From positions 186,001-250,000 of the forward strand of contig NZ_MWQH01000002.1 in the NCBI RefSeq assembly GCF_002210295.1: a stretch of DNA of 64,000 nucleotides. The letters run 5' to 3'. Shown piece by piece: positions 1 to 8,313 of the stretch. This stretch comes from Fibrobacter sp. UWB5. GTDB taxonomy: Bacteria; Fibrobacterota; Fibrobacteria; Fibrobacterales; Fibrobacteraceae. Within the stretch, counting starts at the first letter, position 1, and each line of letters begins with the position of its first letter. Both the position numbers and the translations under genes were made by a program. The notes beneath the pieces are model-generated. The model was not told the DNA's origin. It ran no database searches and saw nothing but the letters and a program-made list of their open reading frames with translations.

Positions 1-342
1 CTAATTGTTGGTTATGGTGAACATTCAGCTGTTTATTTAGGCGATTGCAGAGGTTGCTTTGACTTGACTCTTTACGCTTTAGATTATTGTGACGTTTCCG
101 CTGATGTAGCTTTAGATTTTGTAGATGATACTCTGTTTATTTCTTATGTAAATGTGCAAGAGGCTTCCAAGTGCACCTGTTATTCCTCCCATGATTTCAA
201 GGTTCCATCAGTGAATTATAGGTATGTCAAATTTAATGAACAAGTTTTTTATGTTGTTGCATCGAACATAAGGGGTGTCTGCTCAAATACAGGGGAATAT
301 AAAAAAGGTTATTGCGTCGAGAACGGACCGACGCATTTATAG
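1..342 (+). CDS. Hypothetical protein, 5' end outside the window
   Basis: The reading frame is open from the first base, so the true start lies upstream and only the last 113 codons are visible. The visible part is rich in Tyr, Val and Asp and has six or so scattered cysteines. I recognise no domain. Codon use is A/T-rich (TTT, TAT, GTA, TTA) and unlike the GC-rich codons of the genes beyond 1.7 kb. It converges on the integrase gene and shares a terminator with it, so it is probably cargo of the integrated element. Function unknown. Confidence 0.6.
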   Translation, partial: LIVGYGEHSAVYLGDCRGCFDLTLYALDYCDVSADVALDFVDDTLFISYVNVQEASKCTCYSSHDFKVPSVNYRYVKFNEQVFYVVASNIRGVCSNTGEYKKGYCVENGPTHL

Positions 343-350
343 CAAAATAA

Positions 351-377
351 GCTCGCTTTCGCGAGCCTTTTTTATTT
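351..377 (+). terminator. Intrinsic terminator between convergent genes
   Basis: A perfect 6-bp stem, GCTCGC-TTTC-GCGAGC, is followed by a C and six T on the plus strand. It ends transcription of the partial ORF. The minus strand also has a weaker T-rich tail, so it may serve the integrase gene as well. Confidence 0.8.
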
Positions 378-1403
378 CTTGTTGAGAGCCTTTTCCAGGT
401 CGTCTTGCAGCAGGTGACTGTAGGTGTCCAAAGTCTGGCGCACGTCTTCATGGCGCATCAACTGCTGGACGATTTTCGGGCCAACGCCGGAACGGATAAG
501 GTTGGAGGCGAAAGAGTGTCTCCACTTGTGATTTGTCGCATCGTCGCTCTTATATCCCGCAGCTTCCACTGCAATTCGCAGCGTTTCGTTGCACCTGTCC
601 GCATGGTCGAAACGGGCTGTCGCGAACATGCCGTCTTTCAGCTTGCCGTAGCGCTTGATTTCCGCCTTGAGGCGGTCGCTAATCGGGAGGAACGCTTCCT
701 TGTCGCCTTTGCCGACGACGCGCATCTTTCCGTCCTCCTGGATGCACGACGGTCCAAATCGGCAAGCCTCCGCATGACGCAAACCAGCGAAAGCCATGAC
801 CGACCAGAACAGTCTAAATTCCGGGTCGGGCGCGTTGTCGAGAATTTTTTCAATCTGGTCGGGAGTCCAGAACGCCTTGGCGCGTTTCGGAACCTTGGGG
901 AACGCCACGTCGCGGAACGGGTTGTAGTCGCCCAGGTCGTAAATCTTAGCCGCCCACTGGCAGAACTGGCTTGTGCAGCGCACCATTTCGTGCTGGGACT
1001 TGGGCGCGTACCTTTCGGACAGCCACACCGCCCAGTTCGTCGCCTGTTCGGCATCGAAGCGCATGAGCGTCTTGATGCCGTTTGCGTCAAGCCATTCCCT
1101 GAATGTCTTGAGTCGGTACTTGTAAGCGAGGTGAGTCTTGGAGTCGTCGCCCTTGGACGCCGCGACGGAATCCAGGAACTTCGGGAGCGCCTCGTCGAAG
1201 CCCCTGTCCTTCGGCATGAGCTTGCGGCGGATTTCCTCGGGCATGAACCTGGCCGCGTTCATCATGTTCAGCCATTCCTGTGCGTCGCTCTTGCGCTTGG
1301 TTTTAAGGCTTATGTAGGAGAACTCGCCATCCTCCGCGATTCTCCCGTACCATGTAAGGTTGCCGCGATACTTGTACCGCTGCGATATGCTGTAGCTTTT
1401 CAT
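372..1403 (-). CDS. Tyrosine recombinase (phage/ICE-type integrase)
   Basis: This 343-residue protein should catalyse site-specific integration and excision. The order is an N-terminal arm-binding-like region (about 1-65), a SAM-like core-binding domain (about 70-165) and a catalytic domain (about 175-335). All catalytic residues are visible: Arg in AGLRHAEA, Lys in VVGKGDKE, His and Arg in HKWRHSFAS, a second His in LMRHEDVRQT and the nucleophile Tyr in LDTYSHLL. Length and motifs fit a functional enzyme. It reads away from a truncated tRNA gene 245 bp upstream, the usual position of an integrase at the edge of an integrated element. Three direct repeats lie just upstream of its start. Confidence 0.93.
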   Translation of the reverse strand: MKSYSISQRYKYRGNLTWYGRIAEDGEFSYISLKTKRKSDAQEWLNMMNAARFMPEEIRRKLMPKDRGFDEALPKFLDSVAASKGDDSKTHLAYKYRLKTFREWLDANGIKTLMRFDAEQATNWAVWLSERYAPKSQHEMVRCTSQFCQWAAKIYDLGDYNPFRDVAFPKVPKRAKAFWTPDQIEKILDNAPDPEFRLFWSVMAFAGLRHAEACRFGPSCIQEDGKMRVVGKGDKEAFLPISDRLKAEIKRYGKLKDGMFATARFDHADRCNETLRIAVEAAGYKSDDATNHKWRHSFASNLIRSGVGPKIVQQLMRHEDVRQTLDTYSHLLQDDLEKALNKK

Positions 1404-1438
1404 ACAAACAAATCTACTAAAATTTGCCTAAAAGTCGG

Positions 1439-1471
1439 CTCACAAAAAGCTCACAAATGTCTCACATCATA
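1439..1471. repeat. Three CTCACA direct repeats, 11-bp period
   Basis: CTCACA occurs at 1439, 1450 and 1461, exactly 11 bp apart and so on one face of the helix. The array lies 36-68 bp upstream of the integrase start codon. Possible roles are integrase arm sites or an excisionase or repressor operator. This is inferred from position and spacing only. Confidence 0.5.
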
Positions 1472-1579
1472 CCCGATTTTTGGCGGTTTCTCCCGTCTTT
1501 CGGGAAAAACCATTACAAGCGATGGAGAACCGCGACAGACAGTCCAAATCGCGCCGGAAGCCTTGATTTTACTGATGAA

Positions 1580-1611
1580 AAAGGCCCGGAGGCTTTTGCC
1601 TTCGGGCTTCC
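1580..1611 (-). terminator. Strong intrinsic terminator
   Basis: GCCCGGAGGC and GCCTTCGGGC form a 10-bp stem (one G-T pair) around a TTTT loop. On the minus strand the stem is followed by a run of T. It lies about 40 bp downstream of the tRNA fragment on the same strand, so it may be the original terminator of the tRNA transcript or belong to the element. Confidence 0.75.
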
Positions 1612-1647
1612 AATGGAGTACTTTCTGAAAATTTTTCGGGGCTGGGT

Positions 1648-1685
1648 TGATAGTCCGCTGCTCTAACCAATTGAGCTAAAGTCCC
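1648..1685 (-). pseudogene. 5' half of a tRNA gene, cut at the anticodon loop
   Basis: Read on the minus strand, the segment begins GGGACTTTAGCTCAATTGG. It holds the 5' acceptor strand, a complete D arm (GCTC...GAGC with TTGGTTA loop) and the 5' strand of the anticodon stem (GCGGA), then loses tRNA character. No T arm with GTTCRA and no 3' acceptor strand follow, so it cannot fold as a full tRNA. The break at the anticodon loop and the nearby integrase suggest it was disrupted by integration. The amino-acid identity cannot be read. Confidence 0.7.
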
Positions 1686-1728
1686 GATAATGGGCCAAAT
1701 ATAGTCTTTTTTCGGGAAAAATGTTGTA

Positions 1729-3159
1729 TTAAAGGCCGAGTTCGCCGAAAATGAGCAGGTATTTGGAAATGGTCCTGCACCATTCGTAGTGGAATCCACT
1801 GTAGGCGTTTACCACGCACTTGTCCCAGTCGGCCACTTCGGTCTTGTAAACGTTTACGGCGTCTTTAGCACAACGTAACATCTGGTGCGGCGCGTTGGCG
1901 TCATCGACTAAGAAGGCGTTTGCTTCGCCAGCGGTTTCAAGCGAATAGTTGGTGAGCATTGTCGAAACGCCCACGGTGCGGCCCGTCAAGGGAAGTGTGC
2001 CTGCGGCCATGGCTTTCAAGATGATGGATGACGATGGTTCGCGGAGGTTTGCGGCGAACAGGACGTCGGAACCGGCCAGCGTGTCGCGGAGAATCTGCGT
2101 GTTGTCGTCGTCGCATTCAAGGTCCTGGACGCACATGACGTCGGGGTACTGCTGTGCGAAGTCCTTGTAGTAGTTCCATTCGTTGTCCAAAGACGAAATG
2201 CCCACGATGATGAAAATGTCGAGGCGCGCGATGTCCGAAAGAATCGTGGCGAGGGTTTCGGAAGTGTTTCCGGCTTCTTCGTCGAGGTGCACGTAGAGAA
2301 CCATCTTGCCATCGAAGTCTACGCCCAGATTCTGCTGCAGTCGGGCGCGGGCCTTGGCCTTGGCTTCTTTGATGGGAAGGTTTTCTTGGATGTTGAAGTC
2401 CCAAACCTGGTAGCTCACACCGAACTGCACGCCGATTAACTTGTCGGCGTTACGGTTCAGGAATCCGCTGATTCCACCGGGGAGGTTGGTGTTGAGCATG
2501 GCGTCGCGGTAGCCGGGCGAGGGGAACAGCACCTTGGTGGCATACAGGATACCCACCTTCAGAAGGCTGACTTTGCCCCAGAATTCGTAACCGTCCATAT
2601 TGTAGTCCTTGCGCGGAAGACCGATTTTTTCAATCTCGCTTGCGGGAATATGGAAATCGTAGGTGATGTTGTGGACGGTAAAGAAGAACGGGATTCTGCC
2701 GGCGTATTCCTTGTAAGTCGTCTTGGCGAGAGCCCCAGCGAGGGCGCCGCCCCATTCGTGACCCAGAATGGCGTCACATTCAAAATTTGTTTCTTCGGCG
2801 TAGGCGAGGGCTGCCGAGGCGAGGAATGCGAACCGGATGTGGTTGTCGGCATACGGGGCGCTTTGCGGCGGACTGTAGACGTAGGGTCTGCCGAAATATT
2901 CCTCATTGTAAATATATGTGTGCAAAGGGTCCTTGTCGGACACCCAGATTTCATAGGGCTTGTTCTGGAGCTTTTCGACACCGGTATATACGCAGTGGTA
3001 GCTGCCCACGTCGACCATCAGGTTCTTGAAGAACGGCGAACAGGTAAGCACCTTGGTGCCGGCGCTTGCGAAAGCGTCGGTCATGCGGTTGACCGCGGTT
3101 GCCAGAGGGCTGGTTTTGCGCCAATTTCCGGCTTCGGGGCTTACGACGAGGATGTCCAT
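1729..3159 (-). CDS. Glycogen/starch synthase-like glycosyltransferase (GT5 family)
   Basis: The 476-residue protein has the GT-B layout of GlgA, which extends alpha-1,4-glucan from ADP-glucose. Residues 14-22 (KTSPLATAV) sit where GlgA has KTGGLADV. The segment around FWGKVSLLKVGILYATKV matches the GlgA linker helix, FGVSYQVWD replaces NGVDxxxWxP, and EPSSSIILKAMAAGTLP replaces EPCGLTQLYAMRYGTLP. The Glu of the C-terminal motif is kept, but the ADP-binding glycines are replaced by Ser-Pro. It may use another donor or have low activity. Fibrobacter is known to store glycogen, which fits. It is monocistronic here, with the tRNA fragment downstream. Confidence 0.8.
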   Translation of the reverse strand: MDILVVSPEAGNWRKTSPLATAVNRMTDAFASAGTKVLTCSPFFKNLMVDVGSYHCVYTGVEKLQNKPYEIWVSDKDPLHTYIYNEEYFGRPYVYSPPQSAPYADNHIRFAFLASAALAYAEETNFECDAILGHEWGGALAGALAKTTYKEYAGRIPFFFTVHNITYDFHIPASEIEKIGLPRKDYNMDGYEFWGKVSLLKVGILYATKVLFPSPGYRDAMLNTNLPGGISGFLNRNADKLIGVQFGVSYQVWDFNIQENLPIKEAKAKARARLQQNLGVDFDGKMVLYVHLDEEAGNTSETLATILSDIARLDIFIIVGISSLDNEWNYYKDFAQQYPDVMCVQDLECDDDNTQILRDTLAGSDVLFAANLREPSSSIILKAMAAGTLPLTGRTVGVSTMLTNYSLETAGEANAFLVDDANAPHQMLRCAKDAVNVYKTEVADWDKCVVNAYSGFHYEWCRTISKYLLIFGELGL

Positions 3160-3212
3160 TCCTGCTCAATACTCCAAATAAAATTTTACTTATAGATAAA
3201 GTTTAACATAAA

Positions 3213-3241
3213 TTTATTTAATTATTTTTATAAAGTATAAT
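3213..3241 (+). promoter_or_regulatory. Possible promoter of the lipoprotein gene at 3312
   Basis: A perfect TATAAT lies at 3236-3241 in a very A/T-rich divergent region. No good -35 box is visible 17 bp upstream. The gene itself has the ribosome binding site AAGGAAAA before its ATG. Confidence 0.45.
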
Positions 3242-3311
3242 CTCGGGGAAAGAATTCTCGGGAAAAAAGGTATTATTACTAAACAAAATCACTCAGCTGA
3301 AGGAAAATCAA

Positions 3312-4364
3312 ATGAAAAAACTCTTTATCGCCTCTCTGGCTGCTGCCGTCGCATTCACGATGGTCGGCTGTAAGGGTACTAACGAAAAGCGCGGTGACGA
3401 ACACCTTAAGGAAGGTCGTTATCGCAACGCTATCAATTCTTACCTCGAGGCTAAGAAGAAGGGTAGCATGTCCGATGAATTCTATGATAATTTCACGCTC
3501 GCTCTGGTCCGTGCTGCAGAAACTGAAGCCAAGAAGGACTTGAACAGCGATCTTATCAACGGATACTTCGACAAGGCTTCCGTGAACATGGCTGAAGTCC
3601 AGAACGCTGAAGTTGTTCAGGAATATGTGACGACACTTGCTAACATCGGTAAGATGCAGGCCTCTCAGGAAGGCATGGACTACGGTACCATCGTGAACGC
3701 TTTCGCAAAGATCGATACCGCTCTCGTGACCGCCAAGGCCAAGGGCGCTGGCGAAGCAGCCGTGAAGGCAATCCGTACCGAAGCTGAAAACGCTTACGTT
3801 GCCAAGAACCTCTCCGAAGCCGTGGGCGAATCTGACCCGGTGGTGAGCGAATACCAGATTATGAAGATTGCCGAAATGGCTCCGGAAAATGCCGACGTGA
3901 AGGCCGCTCTGAACAAGAGCCGTAAGGGCACTCGCGGTTACTTCTTGATCTTCGGTGAACAGATCGGTGAACCGGTCAGCCGCCGCGTGGACAAGTGGGG
4001 CTACGTGATGGCCATGCCTACCCTCAAGATGGCTCCGGGTTCTCTCTCTGCAGAACTCCAGTTCTGGGCTTCTACGGGTAACAACACTGAACTCGACCCC
4101 TCCAAGATCAAGCTCGTTTCTACCTCTGGCGAAGAAGTCTTTGCCAAGGGCAACAGCGGCTGGTGCGAAGCTGAAGTGCTCGTAGGCAAGAAGGGTCAGG
4201 AAAAAATCGAAAAGAAGAAGCAGAGCTTCAAGGGCAAGGGCAAGCTGATGAACGAATTCCAGTGCTCTGTGAACGTGAGCTTCTCTTTCCCGAAGTCCTT
4301 CGTGCCGGACTACATCGAATACAAGGATGAATTCGGTATCGGCCGTAAGTACCTCGGTCAGTAA
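3312..4364 (+). CDS. TPR-like lipoprotein of unknown function
   Basis: The 350-residue protein has a lipoprotein signal peptide (MKKLFIASLAAAVAFTMVGC; lipidated Cys 20). Residues 25-200 are helical and Ala/Glu-rich, with an opening resembling a tetratricopeptide repeat (RGDEHLKEGRYRNAINSYLEAKK). The last 140 residues look beta-rich. The gene uses strongly biased codons (AAG, GAA, GCT), suggesting high expression. It stands alone between a divergent GT5 gene and its own terminator. No partner can be inferred. Confidence 0.85.
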   Translation: MKKLFIASLAAAVAFTMVGCKGTNEKRGDEHLKEGRYRNAINSYLEAKKKGSMSDEFYDNFTLALVRAAETEAKKDLNSDLINGYFDKASVNMAEVQNAEVVQEYVTTLANIGKMQASQEGMDYGTIVNAFAKIDTALVTAKAKGAGEAAVKAIRTEAENAYVAKNLSEAVGESDPVVSEYQIMKIAEMAPENADVKAALNKSRKGTRGYFLIFGEQIGEPVSRRVDKWGYVMAMPTLKMAPGSLSAELQFWASTGNNTELDPSKIKLVSTSGEEVFAKGNSGWCEAEVLVGKKGQEKIEKKKQSFKGKGKLMNEFQCSVNVSFSFPKSFVPDYIEYKDEFGIGRKYLGQ

Positions 4365-4392
4365 TAGACCGCTCGGTTCTATAGCGTAATTG

Positions 4393-4426
4393 GAAAGGTG
4401 AGATTACTCTCGCCTTTCTTTTTTTT
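4393..4426 (+). terminator. Intrinsic terminator of the lipoprotein gene
   Basis: GAAAGG-T-GAGA and TCTC-G-CCTTTC pair around a TTAC loop and are followed by eight T. It lies 29 bp past the stop codon at 4364. Confidence 0.85.
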
Positions 4427-4580
4427 GCATCTAAAGATTCTTGCTTGTGGAAAAATAAATGAAGGCTAGTTTTGTGCTGGATGTACAAGTCTAGAATAGC
4501 AACCGGGGCGTTATCCTAGATTAAGTCTAGGACTGGTTCAGGTGTTCCTGCAGTGGGTTTGAAGGGCTCTGCGATAGCCA

Positions 4581-4743
4581 GGCGTTACGGGCTGGCGCTT
4601 GAAGCCCGTTAGAAGGGGTCGTGTAAGCCACGACGAATGCCTGTCCGCTAAGCGAACATTCGTCGGCCGAAGGCCGAGGCCATGTGAGCGTGCGGAGCAG
4701 GCAGAGTTGAGGCTGAAGCGAGGGGAAATCTTTCCCCTTCATA
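4581..4743. repeat. Hairpin-rich interspersed repeat (long copy)
   Basis: This occupies most of the 428-bp gap 4365-4792, in which I see no credible gene. It opens with GGCGTTACGGGCT and a palindrome ACGGGCT...AGCCCGT, then TAGAAGGGG. It continues through several hairpins, including CGACGAATG...CATTCGTCG, and closes with AGGGGAAATCTTTCCCCTT. The same opening and closing modules appear inside rsmB at 28284-28362, and the opening alone at 15720. It may be a non-autonomous mobile repeat or a structured RNA. Confidence 0.6.
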
Positions 4744-4770
4744 AAAAAAGAGCCGAGCTTGTCGCCCGGC
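4743..4770 (-). terminator. Intrinsic terminator of the barrel gene
   Basis: GCCGGGC and GCTCGGC (one G-T pair) form a stem around GACAA on the minus strand, followed by CT and seven T. It lies 23 bp past the stop codon at 4793. Confidence 0.85.
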
Positions 4771-4792
4771 TTTTAATCGTTGTGCGATTTAC

Positions 4793-5932
4793 TTAAAAAC
4801 TAGCCTTGCCGCTCAAACCGAGGGAGAACCTGCCCTCGCCGAACGGGGTATCGTTGTTATGCTTGCCGGTGAAGTTGTAACCGTACCAGATAACGATTTC
4901 GGTGTTCATGGTGGGGTAGAGGTAGTGGTTCATGCCCAGGAACTGGAAATCGTCACCGTGGGTTTCCTTGTCCGGATCGTGGTATTCGTAAGAAACACCC
5001 AGGGTGTACTTCTTATGAATGTTGAAGCTCGGTTCGACGGCGAAGAGCATCTGGTCTTCGGTCATGAGCTGCGGGGCCGTTTCGTATTCCTTGTCGACGA
5101 TTGCGTAGAAGAACGTGGCGCCCAAGTTGAAGATGGCGTAGTTCATGCTGGGTTCGAGCAAGAAGGAGTGTGTGCCCTTGCCCTTGTAGGGGTGCAGGCC
5201 CCAAACGGCGTAGATGCCGTAGTTGAACTTTTCGAAGCTCTTGGAGTAGTCGACTTCGGTACCGAGCACATAGGTGTAGGGACGGCCGATGTCAGAACCG
5301 AACACCCAGTCGAGGCTCGGCTTGATGATCAAGTGTTCGTCAGTATGGTTCAAGAGCGGGAACGCATAGGTGAGGAACATGGAAAGCGTGTGGTCGGTGT
5401 CGTCGGAAGCGCCCAAGTAGAAGGCGCCCGTGCCGTACTTTTCGTTACCGACTTCGGCACCGAAACCGCGGAGGCTTTCTTCGCGGGTAATGACGGCGTA
5501 GCGGGAAGCGTCGCGCCAGAAGTAGTAGTTGAATGCGCCTGCGCTGTAAGTCATGTCACCGAAAATAAGGGTGACTTCGTGGCTCACGTCCCAGCGGAAC
5601 TGGACGCCGTCAAAGTCGAAAGAGTTGTAGCGGCCTTCCGAACCCATGGCGGTGGAACGGGCGAGACCGTGGCGGACTTCGGATTCCTGGAGGTCACCGT
5701 TCTGGTCGATATAAGTGCTGTGCGTAGTTCCCATGACGACTACAGAGATGTTTTCGTCGAGGTGGGCATGCAGGGCAAGGTCAATGTCCTGGTTTCCTGC
5801 GTTCGTGGGGTCAAAATCGCGGTCAAAGTAGCTGGCATAGTCCATATTCACATCGCCGTGGACTTCGATGTCTGCAGCGAGCGCCAGGGTGGCGGAGGAG
5901 GAAATTACCAGTGGCATGATCAATTTGCGCAT
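4793..5932 (-). CDS. Outer-membrane beta-barrel protein
   Basis: From the chosen ATG at 5932 the protein has 379 residues. It starts with the signal peptide MRKLIMPLVISSSATLALA, then alternating aromatic/polar strands, and ends with the Phe-terminated strand GRFSLGLSGKASF typical of barrels inserted by BamA. The frame can be extended to an ATG at 5968, but that would put 12 odd residues before the signal peptide, and GGAA lies upstream of 5932. Strand density suggests a porin-like barrel of 14-18 strands. The substrate is unknown. It is transcribed alone. Confidence 0.8.
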   Translation of the reverse strand: MRKLIMPLVISSSATLALAADIEVHGDVNMDYASYFDRDFDPTNAGNQDIDLALHAHLDENISVVVMGTTHSTYIDQNGDLQESEVRHGLARSTAMGSEGRYNSFDFDGVQFRWDVSHEVTLIFGDMTYSAGAFNYYFWRDASRYAVITREESLRGFGAEVGNEKYGTGAFYLGASDDTDHTLSMFLTYAFPLLNHTDEHLIIKPSLDWVFGSDIGRPYTYVLGTEVDYSKSFEKFNYGIYAVWGLHPYKGKGTHSFLLEPSMNYAIFNLGATFFYAIVDKEYETAPQLMTEDQMLFAVEPSFNIHKKYTLGVSYEYHDPDKETHGDDFQFLGMNHYLYPTMNTEIVIWYGYNFTGKHNNDTPFGEGRFSLGLSGKASF

Positions 5933-6054
5933 ATCAGTTTCCAATATGATTTGAAATTTCTTGTGCAAAGATAGAAATATCTAGGCAAAAAAGCCAAATA
6001 CAGCGTGTGCGATTTTTGTAAATTTGCCCATATTCCTGTTAATGAGGTTCCTAG

Positions 6055-6696
6055 ATGTTCGATCGCATTAGGCTAATTAGGCTGTTTGTAATTATAGTGG
6101 CGCTTGCAGCGAATTGCGTTTTCGCTTTATCCGCCGACGAGGCCATGGAAAAATCCAAAGCTTGGTTCAAGTCGGGTAAGGCGTGGAACCTTGATTTTAG
6201 AGTGCAGGTGTTTTATGCGGAATCTCCGGATATCGCCTCGCAGAACGGAAAACTCTTGGTGGCCGAAGGGGACCGCTTTGTGCTGGATATGGCTGGAATC
6301 AAGTTCTATAGCGACGGCGAAAGCCTGTGGCAGCACAATGTGGAACAAAAACAGGTGCTGATCAAGTCGGTCGAAGATTTGTCAAGTTCGTTGCACCCTT
6401 CTGAACTTTTGTTCAAGTACCTGAATTGCAAGGCGAAAGAAATCTCGGAAGGCGAATTCAACAATCAAAAATTGTGGGTGCTGAAGTTGGACCCCTCCAA
6501 GTACAAGGGCCAGTTTACGCAGATGGAAGTCTGGCTTTCGAAAAAGGATTTTTCGCCCAAGCGCCTTTATACGGTGGACCCTTCCGGTAACGGCTCGTGG
6601 TACAATATTATAAACCTTTCGGTGGTCAAGTCCTGGAAGCCCGAAGACTTCAAGTACAAGCCGGTGAAAGGCGTAGACGAAATCGACATGCGGTAA
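6055..6696 (+). CDS. lolA: LolA-like periplasmic lipoprotein carrier
   Basis: The 213-residue protein has a signal peptide (about 1-26), followed by the LolA-type half-barrel. Family features include a start with weakly conserved WxxDFR-like sequence, the segment GKLLVAEGDRFVLDMAGIKFYSDGE split over strands and WQHNVEQKQV. LolA takes lipoproteins released by LolCDE across the periplasm to the outer membrane, which fits a genome full of lipoproteins. It is first in a four-gene operon, with 3 bp before the next ATG. GAGG lies upstream of the start. Confidence 0.8.
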   Translation: MFDRIRLIRLFVIIVALAANCVFALSADEAMEKSKAWFKSGKAWNLDFRVQVFYAESPDIASQNGKLLVAEGDRFVLDMAGIKFYSDGESLWQHNVEQKQVLIKSVEDLSSSLHPSELLFKYLNCKAKEISEGEFNNQKLWVLKLDPSKYKGQFTQMEVWLSKKDFSPKRLYTVDPSGNGSWYNIINLSVVKSWKPEDFKYKPVKGVDEIDMR

Positions 6697-6699
6697 TTT

Positions 6700-8313
6700 A
6701 TGAATAGACTGTTCGGAAAATACGTGAATGCCTTGGCGCTTGTCTTTACCTTTGTGGGGGGAGCGCTTGCGGCAGAGACCTTGTTCAGCAACGGTGCGCT
6801 GAATGTGAGCGAAACGGGAAAAACGGGAACATTGTGGGTGTTCTCCCGTGGCGATATTTATAGTGGCGTGACGCTGTTGGAACTTAAGGTAGGTTCGAAC
6901 GGCGTGCAGGTTGTGGAATCGCGTCAGGACCAGATGACGGATTCGGTAACCGCGACACAGAATGGCATTTTTAGAGACGTGCTTGCGGAGCACCGCAGGA
7001 CGCCCTCGGTTTATGCCGGCAAGATTGGCTATGTGCTGCCGATGTTTGGCCTGGACGATGACGGCGAGTATTTGCAGCCGACGGGAATTTTCAGGGTGGG
7101 CGGAATTGACAATATTTATGAAACTCCGCTGGAGGTGCCCGAAGCGCTGTCGGATTTGGATACGGCCATGTACTATGCCGTGAGCGGCTTTGCGTATGAT
7201 TCTTCCAAGAAACAGCTTTGGATGGCCCGCGGTGCAGCAGGCCTCGGCCTGTACGATGCGTCTAGCAATAAAGCAAAGCATGGCTTGTATCAGTTGAACC
7301 TGAAAACGGGTGTGCTTGATTCGGCAAAGTCGAATTACAAGTGGGAAGACAAGAAGAACCCGCGCATTTTCGATGTCAAGCTGCATCCGGAAACGGGTGA
7401 CATCTGGATGGCGACTTCCAAGGGACTTTGGAAGCGTAGCGCTGACGGCAAGGTGGCCAAGGCGTCTACGGCGCTTGATACGAGTGCCCGCGTTACGGGA
7501 CTTTGGATGGGTGGTGACCCGCTGACGATTATTGCCGAAACCTCGCGCATGGAAAAGGAATCGATGAAGGGCGCCTTGTGGGTGCTCCGCGAAGGGGACA
7601 AGGATTTTGCGAAGGTGAATTTCTTGGATACGGCTGGCAAGAAACAGAAGAAGGATATTTACGACGAAGGCGACTATACCGTGAGCGACGTAGCCTTTAT
7701 CGGCAATACGGCCTTTGTGGCGGTTGCCGTTTCGGGCGGTGACGTGAGTGGATACTTCAAACTGGATTCTGCCGGGATTCGCGCTTGGGACGTGGATGAC
7801 GACGGAAAGAGCGAATGGCTTTATGGCTATGCGACCGGTGCCATTGACCGCGATTTCCGCATTACTTCGATTTGCTCGTTCCCGCTTGCCAAGAATGTGA
7901 CTGGCCTTGCGCTTGCTACCTACGGCAACGGTATTTCTGTTTCGGCGGATTCAGGCAAGACTTGGACCCCGATTTTGAACCGCGCCAAACTCGGAAACGA
8001 TTTGGGTTCCGTGCGCATGGTGCCGTCGGTGATTACGGCGGGTGACCAGTCGCTTGTCTCTTACAAGGTGGGCAAGGATTCCAAGATTACGATTGATGTG
8101 TTCAGTTACGACATGCGCAAGATCCGCACGATTGTAAAGAGTGTCCCGCGTGGAGCGGACGCTTCGCGCAGTACGAACCCGAAGGAAGACTTCTGGGATG
8201 GCAAGGACAAGGCGGGCAGGCCCTGCACCATGGGCGTGTACTATGTGCGCGTCAAGGATAACCACGGCCATATTGGCTGGGGCAAGGTGATGACCTTGGG
8301 AGGGCACAAGTAA
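6700..8313 (+). CDS. Exported propeller protein with FlgD-like C-terminus
   Basis: This is a 537-residue protein with a signal peptide (cleavage near ALAAE, residue 25). The body contains repeated Trp/Gly/Asp strands such as GDIWMATSKGLWKR and KQLWMARGAAGLGLY, as in two-component-regulator-type propeller repeats. The C-terminal 90 residues (KITIDVFSYDMRKIRTIVK, then WDGKDKAGRPCTMGVYYVRV) resemble the FlgD Ig-like fold found at the end of many secreted proteins. The stop codon overlaps the next start (TAATG). It probably acts at the cell envelope with the barrel encoded next. No enzymatic motif is seen. Confidence 0.7.
   Translation: MNRLFGKYVNALALVFTFVGGALAAETLFSNGALNVSETGKTGTLWVFSRGDIYSGVTLLELKVGSNGVQVVESRQDQMTDSVTATQNGIFRDVLAEHRRTPSVYAGKIGYVLPMFGLDDDGEYLQPTGIFRVGGIDNIYETPLEVPEALSDLDTAMYYAVSGFAYDSSKKQLWMARGAAGLGLYDASSNKAKHGLYQLNLKTGVLDSAKSNYKWEDKKNPRIFDVKLHPETGDIWMATSKGLWKRSADGKVAKASTALDTSARVTGLWMGGDPLTIIAETSRMEKESMKGALWVLREGDKDFAKVNFLDTAGKKQKKDIYDEGDYTVSDVAFIGNTAFVAVAVSGGDVSGYFKLDSAGIRAWDVDDDGKSEWLYGYATGAIDRDFRITSICSFPLAKNVTGLALATYGNGISVSADSGKTWTPILNRAKLGNDLGSVRMVPSVITAGDQSLVSYKVGKDSKITIDVFSYDMRKIRTIVKSVPRGADASRSTNPKEDFWDGKDKAGRPCTMGVYYVRVKDNHGHIGWGKVMTLGGHK

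Noticed and set aside
1612-1690. A complete tRNA gene
   Set aside because: No T arm or 3' acceptor strand follows the 5' half, so only a fragment is reported.
4527-4742. Small minus-strand ORF in the 4.4-4.8 kb gap
   Set aside because: It lies wholly within the hairpin-rich repeat and has no ribosome binding site or recognisable sequence.
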